DNA of 64,000 nucleotides, from positions 25,301,146 to 25,365,145 of the forward strand of contig NC_088209.1 of NCBI RefSeq assembly GCF_037126465.1, in the 5' to 3' direction. Below are positions 1 to 11,619 of the stretch, piece by piece. Under the pieces are notes generated by a model. The model saw nothing but the letters and a program-made list of their open reading frames with translations. It was not told where the DNA came from and made no database searches. The position numbers were made by a program, and so were the translations under genes. The first letter of the stretch is position 1; each line of letters opens with the position of its first letter. This stretch comes from Ornithodoros turicata. Lineage: Eukaryota > Arthropoda > Arachnida > Ixodida > Argasidae.

Positions 1-1921
1 ATCACCTTCACACGGCGGGACCACGTTAGGTCGCGATCAGGTATTAGACCTAGGTATCGGCACGACGTGGCAAAAGTCAAAGGGGAGCCGTCAAGGTAGA
101 GCGGATACCCGTGGAAGCATTTGCGCGAGAACGCCATTGCAGTAGTCTTCGCCGAGGAGACTGTTAGGCCCCGGGAGGCACGGTAGGTGGTAATCCCATG
201 TAGGGAGCGTTGCAGACGGCGCTGAATCGTATCTCGGCGGGTTGCAGGAGTCCAGATACGGATGTTGTCGGCGTATATCGTGATGGATGTATGAACAGGG
301 AGCAACGGGGTAAGGGAGGCCACGATGAGATTAACGATGAGGGGGCTAAGGACACTGCACTGCGGGACCCCACGGGTAACGTGGTGCTTGGTGGTGTCAC
401 CATCAGCGGTGCGCACGAAGAGATAGCGGCCTGATAAAAAGTCTTGTATCCACCGCAGAGGGCAGCCGCCCACTTGAGCTGCAGCAAGAGCGTCAAGGAT
501 GGCACCATGATGAGCCCTGTCGTAGGCTTTCTTTACATCGAGGAACCTAGCGGCAGTCAATAATCCCTCTGCTTTGGCTTGTTATACATGGCTGACTAGG
601 GTGACGACACAGTCCAGCGCTGAGCGGCCCGGGCGGAAACCCGCCGACACCTCCGGGAAATACTCAGCAGTCTCAAGGAACCAACTTAGACGTGTAAAAT
701 CATGCGTTCAAGTGTCTTCCCTACAGCTGGTGAGGGCAATGGGACGGAAATAGTCAATGTGGTGCGGCGATTGGCCCGGTTTGAGGATAGGAACACCAAT
801 AGTGCCGTAGTGCCAGTAGTAGTGCCGTTTTCGAATGCTCAGGAACTTGTCCCATTGGGTCTCATTGTGAACGTGTCTCATTGAGAAGTAGCAGGAGGTG
901 CAAGCGACCCGACAGGGGAAGGTGCGAAAGGGCCTTATAAGTAACTTGATCTGCCCCAAGTGGAGGTGTGCGGAGGAGCGGCTGCAAGTGCAGTTTCGAG
1001 TTCAGGGAGGGTGAAAGGCGTGACCAGGATCGGATGTCTTGGCGCGTAGATTGGGACTGCAGGCGTCGCTGAGCTGAGGGCACTGGTGGTAAGTCTTTCG
1101 CAAAAATCTTCTGCAATTTGTAGTTCAGACTGTGATGTACAGAGAGACAGGGAGCGGAACGGATTCCGCTGAGATACAGCGGAAGAGAGGCCTCGGAGTA
1201 CTCCCCATATCCGGGAGAGTGGCGTACGAGGGGATAAAGAGGACGAGAACCTGCGCCAATAGTCCCGCGCAGGGTGACGCTGATGGCGCCCAATAGCTTT
1301 CTGAACCCGGATCGTGACCGGTGCGTCGGGCACGGCGCTCCGCGCGACGACGAAGGGCACGAAGCCGTTCGTACTTAGCATCGACTGCCGAGAAGCACAC
1401 CGGGACACGGAAGCAGCTAGTAGCAGCCTGCGCAGCATCTGCCACAGTACGAGGAAAATCCTGCTGGTTTCCCAGTGCATTGTTTGAAGCCGACTCCAGT
1501 GTGTTTTGATAAGTTGCTGCCAGTTGGTTCGCCTGATGCAACGTGATGTAGCAGGCTGACGCGATCGTCGGATGCCTGAACGGGCAAATGATCGCTTCCA
1601 AGGGTGTTGCAGCTGCATCCCATGTGAAGAGACGAGCACTGATGTTGACACAGCGGTAAAATGAAGACATGAGGAGGTACGTGGCTTGAAGAAAGGTAGC
1701 TGAACCTTCGTTTAAGATACTTCGAGTCCTGTCGGCGATGAGGTCTGCAAGGCGCTGTCCTCTTGTATCGGTGCGTCTGCTGCCCCAAACGGCATTATGC
1801 TCGTTGAAATCATCACAAAGCAGAAGCGGCGACGGGAGGCTGGCAATAAGCGTGCCCAATTCAGCAGTGTCGCGGGGAACACCAGGGGGCAAATAAAGGG
1901 AGACAACCGTGCAGTGACCAC
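1..1921 (-). pseudogene. LINE-A: truncated non-LTR retrotransposon (endonuclease + reverse transcriptase), broken
   Basis: Read on the minus strand, the first part (about 1892-1500) is an apurinic-type endonuclease core: LLCDDFNEHNAVWGS, then TDTRGQRLADLI, matching the usual GDFNAHH..WGS..TD.RG pattern but with D for the G. After frameshifts, 1290-700 carries the reverse transcriptase start (ADQVTYKALSHLP, PILKPGQSPHHIDYFRPIAL), and 690-1 carries FPEVSAGFRPGRSALD, VPQCSVLSPL and the catalytic box as YADN instead of YADD. The pattern fits the Jockey/I/R1-type group. The element is 5'-truncated inside the endonuclease near 1921 and continues past the left edge. Several frame changes make it a dead copy. 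Domain identity is firm; clade is not. Confidence 0.85.
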
Positions 1922-2119
1922 GCTACATAAGAAAAACCACGGCTAGCAACAATAACAACACTTACATTTTGACGATGGAGTGGGGAGGTTCTCTACTTTT
2001 GGAGTGGAACGCTACACTGGAGGGCTAGGAAAATTCACTGCCTGTCTGCGCCTACATTGGATGAACGGCAACACAGCGTCAACATTCGCACCGCTTTTTA
2101 CTTTAGCCTGCATTGTGAA

Positions 2120-2231
2120 GGGGCTCATTATATTTTATTCCCCGCATCACCACCAGCGACGGGGTAGAGTATCGCCCCTGGCGATGAAACTCCCCATTCA
2201 TCATCTCACAATAAAGTTTTTGTTACTTTAG
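2120..2231 (+). repeat. Dispersed repeat K: probable LINE 3' end
   Basis: The stretch CGCCCCTGGCGATGAAACTC and its surroundings recur at 33550-33640. This copy ends in a polyadenylation-type AATAAA followed by a T-rich tail, as expected for the 3' end of a severely 5'-truncated retroelement. No coding sequence is attached. Confidence 0.5.
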
Positions 2232-2515
2232 CCTGCATGTGAGCGCTAGGTCTGATATGCACTATAGGATAAACGCGTGCAACGGAGGCTCGCGTCAGGT
2301 GCATGCGGCATTTCCTTAGCCGCGCAGCAGCAACACTATGTCCTCTTCAGCCGTATACCTCCCTGTAGCGCCCCTGTTTTTATTTATTCCTTCAAATTAA
2401 GGAAGCACGCATTTTGTTCTAGAGACACAGTGAATCATACAAAAACCTAGCAGACGCGGCATGGAGTTTTGTACCGGAAGTCCGATTTTCCAGCACACCT
2501 CGCAGCAGCTGCGTA

Positions 2516-2600
2516 ATTGATTGATTTCATTTATTTGTGAAAGAAAAGAATGGAGGTGTTAGTCCCGAGCCACTCGGGACTGGCTACTCCAGGACGCGTT
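2516..2600 (-). repeat. Dispersed repeat T: LINE 3' end with AATAAA and ATCA tail
   Basis: On the minus strand the sequence reads CCTGGAGTAGCCAGTCCCGA, a short self-complementary block, a pyrimidine run, AATAAA and then a short (ATCA)n tail. Related 3' ends lie at 15740-15815 and 31210-31300, each with a different simple-repeat tail. This is the signature of 5'-truncated LINE copies primed at their 3' end. Confidence 0.5.
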
Positions 2601-3259
2601 ATTCAGAAAATGCTGTGTAATTGTAAATCGACAATTAGACAAGGACTTCGAGACATATGCAGGCGAGACGGAAGCTTCGAGACAGCATTCCTGCAAACTT
2701 GTGTGGGACAGCTTTGAAGCTCAGTGTACTGAATCGAAAGAGAGAGAGAAAAAAGTTGAGAAACTTACGGGGTCTGAAAGAAGTTAATGCGTCTGGGTGC
2801 TGAAAGAAATGTGATTGATACTTCCTTGTTTCCGTCAGCATACCGCCCTCCGGATGGTATGTTTTTTGCAACTGGGCTACGACGAAAACGTCTCCTGAAT
2901 TTAGAAACATAGAAAAAAAGGAAAAAAGAGAAGAGAAGCAAAGAAGAAGAAGATGGTGGAAAAGAAAATGAAGTATCTTGGCGGGAAATAGGCTGCCATT
3001 CATTCCGACGGCCAGCCGGACCTTGCTTTCCGCAGCAAGAGAGAGACGGTCACGTTTCTATGGAGCCTATGTGAACCGGATTTGTCCGATACTTGACACA
3101 TATGCTTGAACTAAAGTTTATATACTTACTTACAGTACGTCGAAGGCCCCTACATAGGCATTACATGTCGGATTGGTGACTTAGTTTGATTAGGATGGCT
3201 AGGGGTTTCTAACGAAAGGAAAGTTAGGTAGCAAGCTGGTGGTGACGATCCATGACTTG
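2601..3259. other. No recognisable feature
   Basis: A/G-rich tracts lie around 2745-2760 and 2910-2960. A 122-codon minus-strand ORF here (2635-3003) is low-complexity and T-rich in translation and shows no family motif. Nothing else is supported. Confidence 0.4.
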
Positions 3260-3357
3260 AAAACCCGAGACGAGGTAGCGACGATAACAGACAAACACAA
3301 ACACGGTCGCACGTGTTTGTGTTTGTCTGTTATCGTCCCTACCTCGTCTCGGGTTTT
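3260..3357. repeat. Long hairpin, 46-bp arms, 6-nt loop
   Basis: Arm 3260-3305 is the reverse complement of 3312-3357 with a single mismatch (C/G near 3279). The loop is GTCGCA. The inner part of the arm is built of ACAAACAC units. The tight loop and near-identity suggest a recent inversion-duplication or a small foldback element. An RNA copy would form an almost perfect duplex. No flanking target duplication is evident. Confidence 0.85.
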
Positions 3358-4177
3358 CCAGTTAGGGGTTTCTAATTTCTTTCGATTATACCTGCCGATA
3401 CTTTCTGAAACGCTGCAAAAGTAAGTGCAAAACCACTCTATAGTAATACAAGTTTGCTCTAGTTTCTAACATCACTAAACAAGAGGATAGCTTCTCTCTT
3501 TGACATATCTTCGCCCTATCTCGTACATAGTAGTACGCTCGGAAGAGTGATATCCTGATATGACTTCTGCTGAAGTCTGTCTCCTCTGCTTGTTTGCTAC
3601 TCTGTCACTCTACCAAACCGATCCTGGTCAGTAGTAGTAGATGGTCTCTATGAACATCCCTGTTTGTTTTAATCACCAACCGATCGTCAATCGTGTTCCA
3701 GTAAAAATGGTTACATCCCAGCTCTAAGAGATACGCTGCGGCTCCACTTTGGCGGAACCACCCTATCCATGTCCATCTCCTTTTTCCTTTCACCCGCTTT
3801 GCTTCGTCTGTGTTTCAAGAGTTACGCTATCGGGTTTAAGCTGGGGGGTTTAAGATGTCGGCATCCATGTTAGCCTATATCTCGTGCTTTCCTTTTTTCA
3901 GTTCAACTGAATTCGATTCAAGCTTGCAGTCGGGATTCTAGTACGGTGGTTGCGTGGGATCGAAGCAGACACGAAGGATAAAAAATTGGAACGGGAAGAA
4001 GAAATAAGATAAAAAGAAAACGCAACAGAGAGTGTGAAATTACTGTCACAACGATTATGCAGCGCCTGAGTAAGCCGCATAAGTTCCACTTCACTGAGAT
4101 CCCGAAGCTTTACGACTTGGTGCCCGTCTCAACGTCCCGAAATGCCTTAAAAAAAAAATTAGGAACCTTTTTAAAAT
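3358..4177. other. No recognisable feature
   Basis: Mixed-composition DNA with only short ORFs on both strands (61-63 codons) that overlap each other. No repeat family of this window matches it. Confidence 0.4.
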
Positions 4178-4421
4178 CCCATGTCAGCGCCGCGAAGCAA
4201 ATGTGGCTATGAGCGGCGCACAGACGAGCACAGATGGAGAGAGGACAGCAGGAAGGAGTGGGAGACAGGCGGTTTAGTATGCGTCCTGGGCGGAATTCAG
4301 CGGGAACTGTGCCGGCATTCGTCTGGAAGGTCTTTAGAAAAGCTCAGACAGCGCAGCCGGTGGTACGATTCGAACCCACTAGCTCCAAGTCTTCAGCACG
4401 ACCTTGGTTACCACCAACGAT
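4178..4421 (-). mobile_element. SINE S1 (tRNA-derived), head truncated
   Basis: On the minus strand it contains a B-box-like GGGTTCGAATC, the block ending CGTCCTGGGC (reverse of the SINE middle) and the tail GCTTCGCGGCGCTGACATG. The A-box end is missing beyond about 4421. Diagnosed by comparison with the complete copies at 57252-57556 and 18577-18872. Confidence 0.8.
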
Positions 4422-4788
4422 TGCGAGGAACTGTAGTCACGTTTGCCTATGAGCGTGAGGGGGAAACCATGGACAAATAGCCACACGATACATCCTTTGC
4501 CGGAATACACTATGCGAATACGTGTGCCGTCCGCGCAGCTCCCCAGTTCCCCCTCTCCCCTGTTGTCAGTGGAGGGACTTCGTTGGTATCTCTCCCAGAT
4601 AAGGGGGTGACATCTCAAGGATGAGGCGTACGTGGTTCCTTCTGTGCAACCATGCCGGTCCACGAATACCCCCTTAATGCTGCCTTGTGGTTGGACAGAC
4701 ACTTCGTCACGTGGTTTCTCCAAGATCTGATTACATCACTTTGAAGTCCTTAACTCCCCTTTCTCCCACCTTCTTTTCCTTTTTTTTT
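4422..4788. other. Unassigned stretch
   Basis: A 114-codon minus-strand ORF (4379-4723) overlaps the SINE head and has no recognisable motif. I regard it as chance. The last 40 bases are pyrimidine-rich. Confidence 0.35.
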
Positions 4789-4860
4789 TGGCTATAGTCG
4801 TGACGATGCCCACTTGAGTGCGGCCAACAACGGCAAGCTACCTCGACACCCCCCCCCCCA
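4789..4860 (+). mobile_element. SINE S3, 3' tail fragment
   Basis: GGCTATAGTCGTGACGATGC and the following GTGCGGCCAACAACGGCAAG correspond to the 3' part of the longer S3 copy at 50385-50640. It ends in a C homopolymer in place of the usual (CAC)n tail. Confidence 0.6.
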
Positions 4861-6698
4861 AGATCTGATAGCGCATTCGAACCCAAGGTCACCTCTCATA
4901 ATAAATATTTATTTTTGGTTGATAAAAAAATAAATCACATGTTTAACATGATGGAAATTAATGATCTGAGACTGGGACACAGAATAAGGGACAAAGACAC
5001 AAAGCCTCAAGTGCCTAACGATGAACGAAGGAAGACGATGAAAAGGTTAGCCAGCTGGCTAACAGCTACAAGCTACAGCTGGCTAATTTTTTCAGTTGCC
5101 TCCTTCTTTCATGTCTAACATGTTTTAATAAATAATATGTTTAAATAGCATAATAATATGTTTAACATGCCAGGAGCTTCATGCAGCCATTCATGCCTCG
5201 CCTATGAAGAATCGTTCTGCACAATCAGAGAGGCCACATACGAACAAAGAAAAAAAAGCACCGCAATTAACACTTGTCATCAAAATGCGGGTACATTAAC
5301 AAATGCAGGCTTGTTGTGTCATGCTATACTTTCGGGACAAGTTAACTCCTAAAAGCCAGACTTCGCCCACAAATTTAATGACGTCCGTGATTGGCTCAGG
5401 TGGGCGCACGGTGCCTTCGAGTCACAGCGTAGTGCGCCAGCATGCTTCAAACTGTTGCTTGTGCCCTGATCGTGTTGTAGAAACACTGTTAAAGCAAACA
5501 CTTAAAATACTCGTGTTACAGAACATGCGAATCGCCCACGCCGTCTGCCTGACGTCCGTCATGTTCGCCTGTGCTGCAGTATCAATGCGCGGACTACTAC
5601 ATTATCCGACTGTAGCACTTATATTGTCTCGCAGTATAGGATTCACTTACGCTAGATCATGCTTCGCATACTTTCTCCGAAATTTTATTACCCCACTTTT
5701 GAGCACGTACATACCCACGACCTTTTTCGCTTCCCTTTCTTCGAACAGCGCGCCTCGTCATTTTTACTTCTTCTTTTTCGCAGTACTGCCCATGTCAAAC
5801 GTGCTATTATAACACTTTCCAGCATTACCCACAGCACGTCTTTCTTATTTTGATTAATCAAACTTCCTACTTTCTCTGTACCCACCTCTTACTCGTGACC
5901 TCGAAACGGCGTGAGCCAGATCTCTTATCGCCTTCCGGTCATCTCATAGACATTCCCTGGTCATTGCCGTGGGCTGAAATGCAAGGGCGCGCAGCCGAGA
6001 AGAAACGCGCCCACAACACTCTCAACGGGGCAACTTATATCAGAGGTGCCGTAGGCGGCCAAGTTTCCGCTTAAATCACGTCATCCTGAAGAAAGAGTAA
6101 TAGCGTTTTCTTATTACTATTATTGAGACATCCGTGACCTACGCAGCCAGAATATTTCCGACGACATGCGCCGGTAATTACGGGATACAGTTAGATGTAA
6201 ACACATTATCAACGTAAAGAAAAAAGGAACGGTAATGGAAGGCAGATCTGGAATGGTTATTTAGGTATTGTCAATAGTAAAAGGTCGGGTCTGAGACGCA
6301 CAGTAAAATGATTAGGATAATGCGTTTCCATTTTGAAACCTTGAGCATTGCGCTCCCGTATGTGCATTGATAGCATCCCGGGCACAACCTTGGGACGTGA
6401 TTTTTGCGTTCTCTCGGTGAAAGTGAAAGGTAATGAGAAACGAATGGTCAAGTGCAATCGAGAATGGTGAATGTATTATTCAGCAGGGATGAAATCTGTC
6501 ACGCGATTTTTCACCCGATGACCTCGGACGACTCTCGTGCGAATGTTGGCCTTGTCAGCTCGTGAGGAGGTTCACCTACTGACCGCCACCAGGTGCGTCA
6601 AGTTTCGTTTCTGCGGTAACTGTGCCCGAAGAACGCAATTTTAAATTAAAAATATACCTTATTATATCAATAACAAATGGGTAGACAACAGCAGACAA
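4861..6698. other. No recognisable feature; one short perfect palindrome
   Basis: An AT-rich beginning (repeated GTTTAACATG and ATAATATG words near 4938-5165) is followed by mixed DNA. GTTAGCCAGCTGGCTAAC at 5046-5063 is a perfect 18-bp palindrome. ORFs up to 169 codons (5303-5812) are hydrophobic, T-rich translations without family features. Confidence 0.35.
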
Positions 6699-7246
6699 GC
6701 GGCGTAGCCAATAAGTGGTTAAAAGCAATTGTGCTGAAGAGTGGGAGGTGGTGGGTTCGAATAATGCCACCGGTTGTGCTGTGTGAGGTTCTCCCCGGGT
6801 TTCCCGGCAGACTTTCCAGATGAATAATGACGGCACACTTTCCCCTGAAGTCGGTCCAGGGCGCATAATGACCCTCCTGTCTACTACACTCTAAAAGCAG
6901 AGATTCACCGCATAGCACGCTCCTAGCCAACCGTCATCCCGAATGACAACGTTCTCTCCCTTGATTTCATGAAAACGGGGGGGGGGGGGGGGGGCGTACG
7001 TCATTTTTAACAAATCAGGGTGGAAAGAACGATGCCACACACACACACACATTGGATGATGATGAGGTGGGCAACACCACGGTGCGATAAAAGTTGCCAC
7101 TCGGGATGATGGTTGGCTAGGGGCGTGCTATGCAGTGAAGTTCATTTCTAAGGGTGTACCCGTTTCTGCTGTCCTCTCTCCATCTGTCCACGTCTGTACG
7201 CGGCTCATAGCAAGAGTTTTCTTCGCGATGCGCTAACAAAAGCAAC
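6699..7246 (+). mobile_element. SINE S1 split by an M1 MITE
   Basis: The left part (6699-6886) has a degenerate A box, a B box near 6752 (GGGTTCGAAT) and the SINE body. The right part (7157-7246) continues with TCTGCTGTCCTCTCTCCATC and the GCTCATAGC tail. Between them sits a 270-bp MITE. Removing the MITE and one TA restores a body of exactly the same length as uninterrupted copies, so the SINE predates the MITE. Confidence 0.85.
6887..7156. mobile_element. MITE M1 inside a SINE, TA target duplication
   Basis: Ends CACTCTAAAA and TTTCTAAGGGTG in inverted orientation, flanked by TA on both sides. The arms carry the M1 blocks TTCACCGCATAGCACGCTCC and GGATGATGGTTGGCTAGG. The centre has been altered: an 18-base G run at 6977-6994 and a short (CA)n at about 7037-7052. 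Confidence 0.85.
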
Positions 7247-8549
7247 AGCAGTGGTGAAGACACCAGAGAAGGGTTTAATGAAGTTGTTTACACGGGATGG
7301 GGGGGGGGGGGGGGCTATACAGAGACGTGGACGTCTCTGTGGGGGCCCTGTGTACTTCCGCTGTGGCCATGTCGCTGTGGTGGCTCGGAGATATTATCTG
7401 ATGACGCTATAAATGACGACAGTTTCATGAGTAGAGATCACAGGGTGTATTTATTAACGCGTTGTGCTCCCATCATCCTCCCAGGCCTGGAACGCAGAAT
7501 GACTATCATCGTTGGGCCACACAACTTGGAAAGGAAACATGAATTTTTGACTTCAGATGTTTGCTCACGAGATGGTCATGCGGATGGTCTCATGTAACGT
7601 TGAGGTGGATGAGGCAATTGCCATTATTCAACGTGGCCTCAATGGGAGTTTTCCAAGACGAGCTGGACCATTTAATGGGAAGGTCGCATCCAGGAACCCA
7701 TTTATGAAACCGATACCGCTATGTCCCGTATCGACGGACGATCTACTTGCCTCATAGACCTCTCCCTGTTTGTAAACAAATGACGTCATAGTGTTCGACA
7801 GCGCCACCGGTTTGGTAGAGTTGAACTATATGCTCGAAGCTATGGGGTGAACAAGGTCGCGCCCGAAAACCACGGTCTTGAGAGGATTACGATGACCCCT
7901 GAAGGGGACGCGACCTGCGGTCCTACTTTTCTTTTAATAGGAGGCAGCGAACAAGGGCCCATTCGTGGAACCCAGGTTTCCTCTTCCGATCTGTTTCGGT
8001 TTCAGTCTGTCTACCAACGTCATGATGACGTTTCTAACGTAGAGGTTTATTTTTGTTCGTCCGAAATGCGCTTAGATATTAAATAAACGAATTTAAAAAA
8101 ATCAGCACTGCCTCCGCGGCCGCAGAAGCTCAGGCGGCGTGACGTCACTCCCTAAGCGCTAAGCCTAAGTAAGAGGAGGGCGCTCACAGGAGGAAAGGTG
8201 CCGTTCAGACGTCCGCACGGCCGCGGCATTCCTTTTCTCAAGGTCGCGCCCTCGTTGGTTCTTAAGGAGTGACGTTTTCTCGTTCTACCAGAGAGCGAAT
8301 TCCGCCATACTCCCAAAATCCGGCGTCTGCCTTTGTCATGTATTCCATGGAATAACAGTCAAACGACGCCACTATTTCGCGTGGTATTTTCGATACCGTG
8401 GTTAGTGGCCCAGGAGGAATAATATGACACTACAGTTTCGAAATCGACTAGAAGAGATGCGACCGGTCTTTTAAATTCAAGCCTAAATCCGCTCACACGA
8501 ATCTATCACACCGTTCTTTCTTCCCCAATAGTTCTCTTTCGAATATCTA
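7247..8549. other. Unassigned; G run and two CRE-like octamers
   Basis: Contains a 16-base G run (7299-7314) and TGACGTCA octamers at 7781-7788 and 8140-8147. ORFs of 66-79 codons show no motif. Around 7855-7915, GGTCGCG and CGCGACC flank a smaller GACCCCTGAAGGGG-type inverted repeat. No gene is supported. Confidence 0.35.
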
Positions 8550-9126
8550 ACTATGCCCTTGAAGCAGAAGTTCACCGTACAACACGTTCCCATAGCCAAC
8601 CACGTCGTTCCAATGACGTCGTTCTCTCCTCCGATTTTTTTGAAAACGGGAGGCGTATGCCTTTTTCCGGGCAGTAACGCCAGCCTCATTCCACAGAATT
8701 CTCCTGCGTTACTGTCACGTGAGCGCGAGCGCTCAACTACGTGTCTTCACGTGCCCTGCTAATCGAGGGGAATATCCTGCGATACAACCAAAAGATATTT
8801 CGTAGCAGACGACAGGAAAAGACGGTGACGGGGTCGTCTGCTAAGTGTGCAGTACGCCATTCCCTATATTCCGGCACCGTGTGAATGCTCAACATAACAC
8901 GGGGCGGAACTTCGGCTCCGTGAGCAATTTTTGTTTGCTTTTTCTTCCACTAGAATCTTCCGTGAGGATGTTGCGCGAGGACACACGGTTAGTGACACTT
9001 ATGCTGTTGCGTTAATTGTCACAAAGAGGCTTACGCTTTCAATAAATCATGAGTGAGAACGTTGCCATTCGGGAACACTGTTAGCTACGAGAGTGTCGTA
9101 CAGTGAAGTTCTGTTCTATAAGCGCG
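8550..9126. mobile_element. MITE M1 split by repeat R
   Basis: 8550-8672 is an M1 left arm (AGAAGTTCACCG, then AAAACGGGAGGCGTATGCC). 8993-9126 is the matching right half (GTGACACTTATGCTGTT, then CAGTGAAGTTCTGTT). The interval contains an R-family palindromic repeat also found at 16769-17087, so R entered the MITE centre. Both arms are diverged. Confidence 0.65.
8700..8985. repeat. Dispersed palindromic repeat R, copy 1
   Basis: Shares GGGGAATATCCTGCGA, GTAGCAGACGACAGGAAAAG, TATTCCGGCACCGTGTGAAT and GGAACTTCGGCTCCGTGAGC with 16769-17087 in the same order. An internal GCAGACGAC/GTCGTCTGC stem is conserved in both copies. Type of element unknown. Confidence 0.7.
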
Positions 9127-9962
9127 TATACACAACGATATCTATCGCACCGGCACACGCCTGCTATAGCGTCACCAGCAGTATCGTCACTATTCCCTTT
9201 CGCCCTACACAAACAAGTGTGACCCGGGATGATATATCCTTTCGAATGACGGTGGTCCAAGAGGCATGCACTAACGCCGGCAGGAAAGAACTTCGCACGC
9301 GATGCTTCCAGGATAAATGTTTGCCCATTTTGCCCGAGAAAGAGGAAAGTGCACGCTGAGTGTGTGTGGGGGATAAAGGCAAAGAAAATGGCTGCTTTGT
9401 GCCCTATCTGGAGCACGTCTTGCTGCCCCTCCAAGGTCTCCCCCTTCCTGCGTGGCCGTTAGCCAGATGAGTCCTAGGGGAGAGCACTCGTCTCTCTCTG
9501 GAGGCTTTTCCGTCACGTTTGTTTGGCATTTTGAAAGCTCACGTTGCGCTGTTGGGAAGAAAGGAATTGCTATACAGCTTTCTGTTGGCTGAAAGGTTTC
9601 TGGTAATTGGAAGTGAGTTTGATTGGAGTTGGCCGTTTGCGACACATTAGTTCAGTTTAAGGCGGCGGCTGGCACGCCCCTTTTGTACGCCACTTCCCGG
9701 CACGGCGGCTTTTGTACGGCACGCCCCTTCGTTCCGTGTGCTCGTACATGATGTCGCCACATTAGAGAGATTATTAGGAAGCAAATGCATGTGTTTGATA
9801 TATGGAATGCCAGAAGGTCGCGAATTAATGTTCCGTAACGAATAAGTAAGTTGGAGACGGAAGTTAAATGAAAAGAACTAGAGCAATAGTAATCTATTAA
9901 ATAAACGAAAAGAGAATGACTATCCCTCTAGGATTCGAAACGAATTAAAAAAGTTACAAATA
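9127..9962. other. No recognisable feature
   Basis: A short imperfect duplication of a GGCACGCCCCTTTTGTACG-like unit occurs at about 9669-9729. The 117- to 124-codon ORFs on the minus strand overlap plus-strand ORFs and have no motif. Confidence 0.35.
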
Positions 9963-10153
9963 CACTCTTAAAAATGAACTTCACCGCATAGCACTCTCTT
10001 AGTAAACCACAGTCTCGAATGGTATCGTTATCTGCCCTGATTTGATGGAAGGCATACGCCTCCTGTTTTCAACAAATCAGTCAGATAACGATACCATTCG
10101 AGATGATGGTTGGCTAGGAGCGTGCTATGAGGTGAAGTTCATTTCTAAGAGTG
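9963..10153. mobile_element. MITE M1, short copy, TA flanks
   Basis: Terminal inverted repeats CACTCTTAAAAATGAACTTC and its complement lie within flanking TA dinucleotides. The arms are about 90 bp with almost no spacer. The central hairpin seen in longer copies is mostly deleted. Confidence 0.9.
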
Positions 10154-10193
10154 TAGGACCAACGTTTCGGAGGAAGCTCCTCCTCTTTCTCCA

Positions 10194-10442
10194 CACTCTT
10201 AAAAATGAACTTCACCGCATAGCACGCTCCTAGCCAACCATAATCTCGAATGATATCGCTATCTGTCCTGATTTGTTGAAAACGGGAGACGTACGCCTTT
10301 TTTGTGACACTTATGCTGTTCATAATTGTCACAAAATAGGCGTACGCCTTCCGTTTTCAACAAATCAGGGCAGATAACGATATCATTCGAGATGATGGTT
10401 GGCTAGGAGCGTGCTATGCGGTGAAGTTCATTTTTAAGAGTG
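10194..10442. mobile_element. MITE M1, full-length copy
   Basis: 249 bp, starting CACTCTTAAAAATGAACTTC and ending in the inverted equivalent, with CA on both sides as a possible 2-bp duplication. The arms are about 110 bp and meet at GTGACACTTATGCTGTTCAT. This copy serves as the reference for the family in this window. Confidence 0.92.
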
Positions 10443-11619
10443 CAGGATAAGGCAGCATATCGCCGGTGAATCACCCACCTCATCATCATCCAATGTCTGT
10501 GTGTGCGTGTTCTTCAGGATATGACTCAGTCACTCTGTGTATAGGCTGGAAGGTGCTCTTTACAACCTTTAAACCTCTAAACCTTTAAACCTCTAAACAA
10601 CCTTTAAGGAAATAGTGTCAAAAATGAAGAAAATACGCCGGTACGTTTTGTTTTCAAATTGAAATTCTAGCGCCCCCTTACGAAGAATTTTGACGATCAT
10701 TCAATTTGGATGCAGTCGGGGATGCTGCCTAGAATATCTTAGCGACAATTTAATAAGTGGGTTAGACGTCATTGTGTGTGGTCTGCTCGATAAGGCGACA
10801 GGAACAGCGGATCCCGTGAAATCAGCACCGCGAACCTGAAGCTGGGCATTGACTGTGCCTCACGAGCATTATCGAGCTGCCAGCAGCTATGCAGACCCCT
10901 CTGGCTTTACTTCTCGCAACGACTACTGAAATAGCTCAAAAGTTAAGCTCCGATCTACACATTTTCTCCAGCGAAAAGGGTATGGTTCAATATGCCTTCC
11001 TTCCTCTTCACACCGACAGGTGCTTTTCAATTTGGCGCTTGTCCAACCGAAGGCCGTTACTCATTGTAGCGCCGCGGGGTAAATAGGCAGGCGCATTCCG
11101 GAGAGAATAACGGTGCCCAGTAATTACACCCCTTGCCCCGCAGATCCTTGACCCGTCATCGAGTCCGTCCAAGGACCTGTCGTCCTGAGGGGGCCCGACG
11201 GCTGAATGAGTCCCGTCGGTCAGCTGTGCACGCGTCCGTTTAATACGATTGACGGTGTGTAAACGGAAAGTATGAGGGAGCTGCTGCTTCCAGAGATCGA
11301 GAGAGTGGGCCTTCGCTTTGGTCTTAGCGACTGGAGCGTGTGTGCTTGAGGTATTTTGGGCGGTGGATGATAAGGGACAGGGGAAGGGGGGGGGGGGGCT
11401 CACGAGGGCTTAGCTACTGCACGAGTAGCGGAAGAAGTTCTTGCAACTGGCGGAGATCAAATTGGTATTGCGTGTATTTCTCCTTATTTCCTTCTGGCGA
11501 CATTTGCTTGCGTGGCAGAATGAAGGAAAGTGGGCAACGAAATAAAAGGCTAATGCGAAGAAACTTTGATGAGCTCGTGGAATATGTACTGGTGATCCTT
11601 GCTTTTCATTGGGAATATC
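10443..11619. other. Unassigned
   Basis: 10472-10510 is an inverted match to the GATGATGATGAGGTGG word found inside the MITE at 7056-7075. 10560-10610 is a small tandem of CCTTTAAACCTCTAAA units. A 131-codon minus ORF (11008-11403) has no family motif. A G run lies at about 11388-11398. Confidence 0.35.

Noticed and set aside
5303..5812. 169-codon ORF, longest plus-strand ORF without repeat content
   Set aside because: Hydrophobic, T-rich translation without motif; overlapping ORFs on both strands; no splice or promoter evidence.
6977..6994. G homopolymers (also 7299-7314, 32871-32887) as G-quadruplex regulatory sites
   Set aside because: Long mononucleotide runs are prone to slippage and assembly error, and nothing nearby suggests a promoter.
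10560..10610. Telomere-like CCTTTAAACCTCTAAA repeat
   Set aside because: Not the arthropod TTAGG/CCTAA repeat; only a few imperfect units.
11008..11403. 131-codon minus-strand ORF
   Set aside because: No family motif, starts in a CCC/GGG homopolymer tract, overlapped by a plus-strand ORF.
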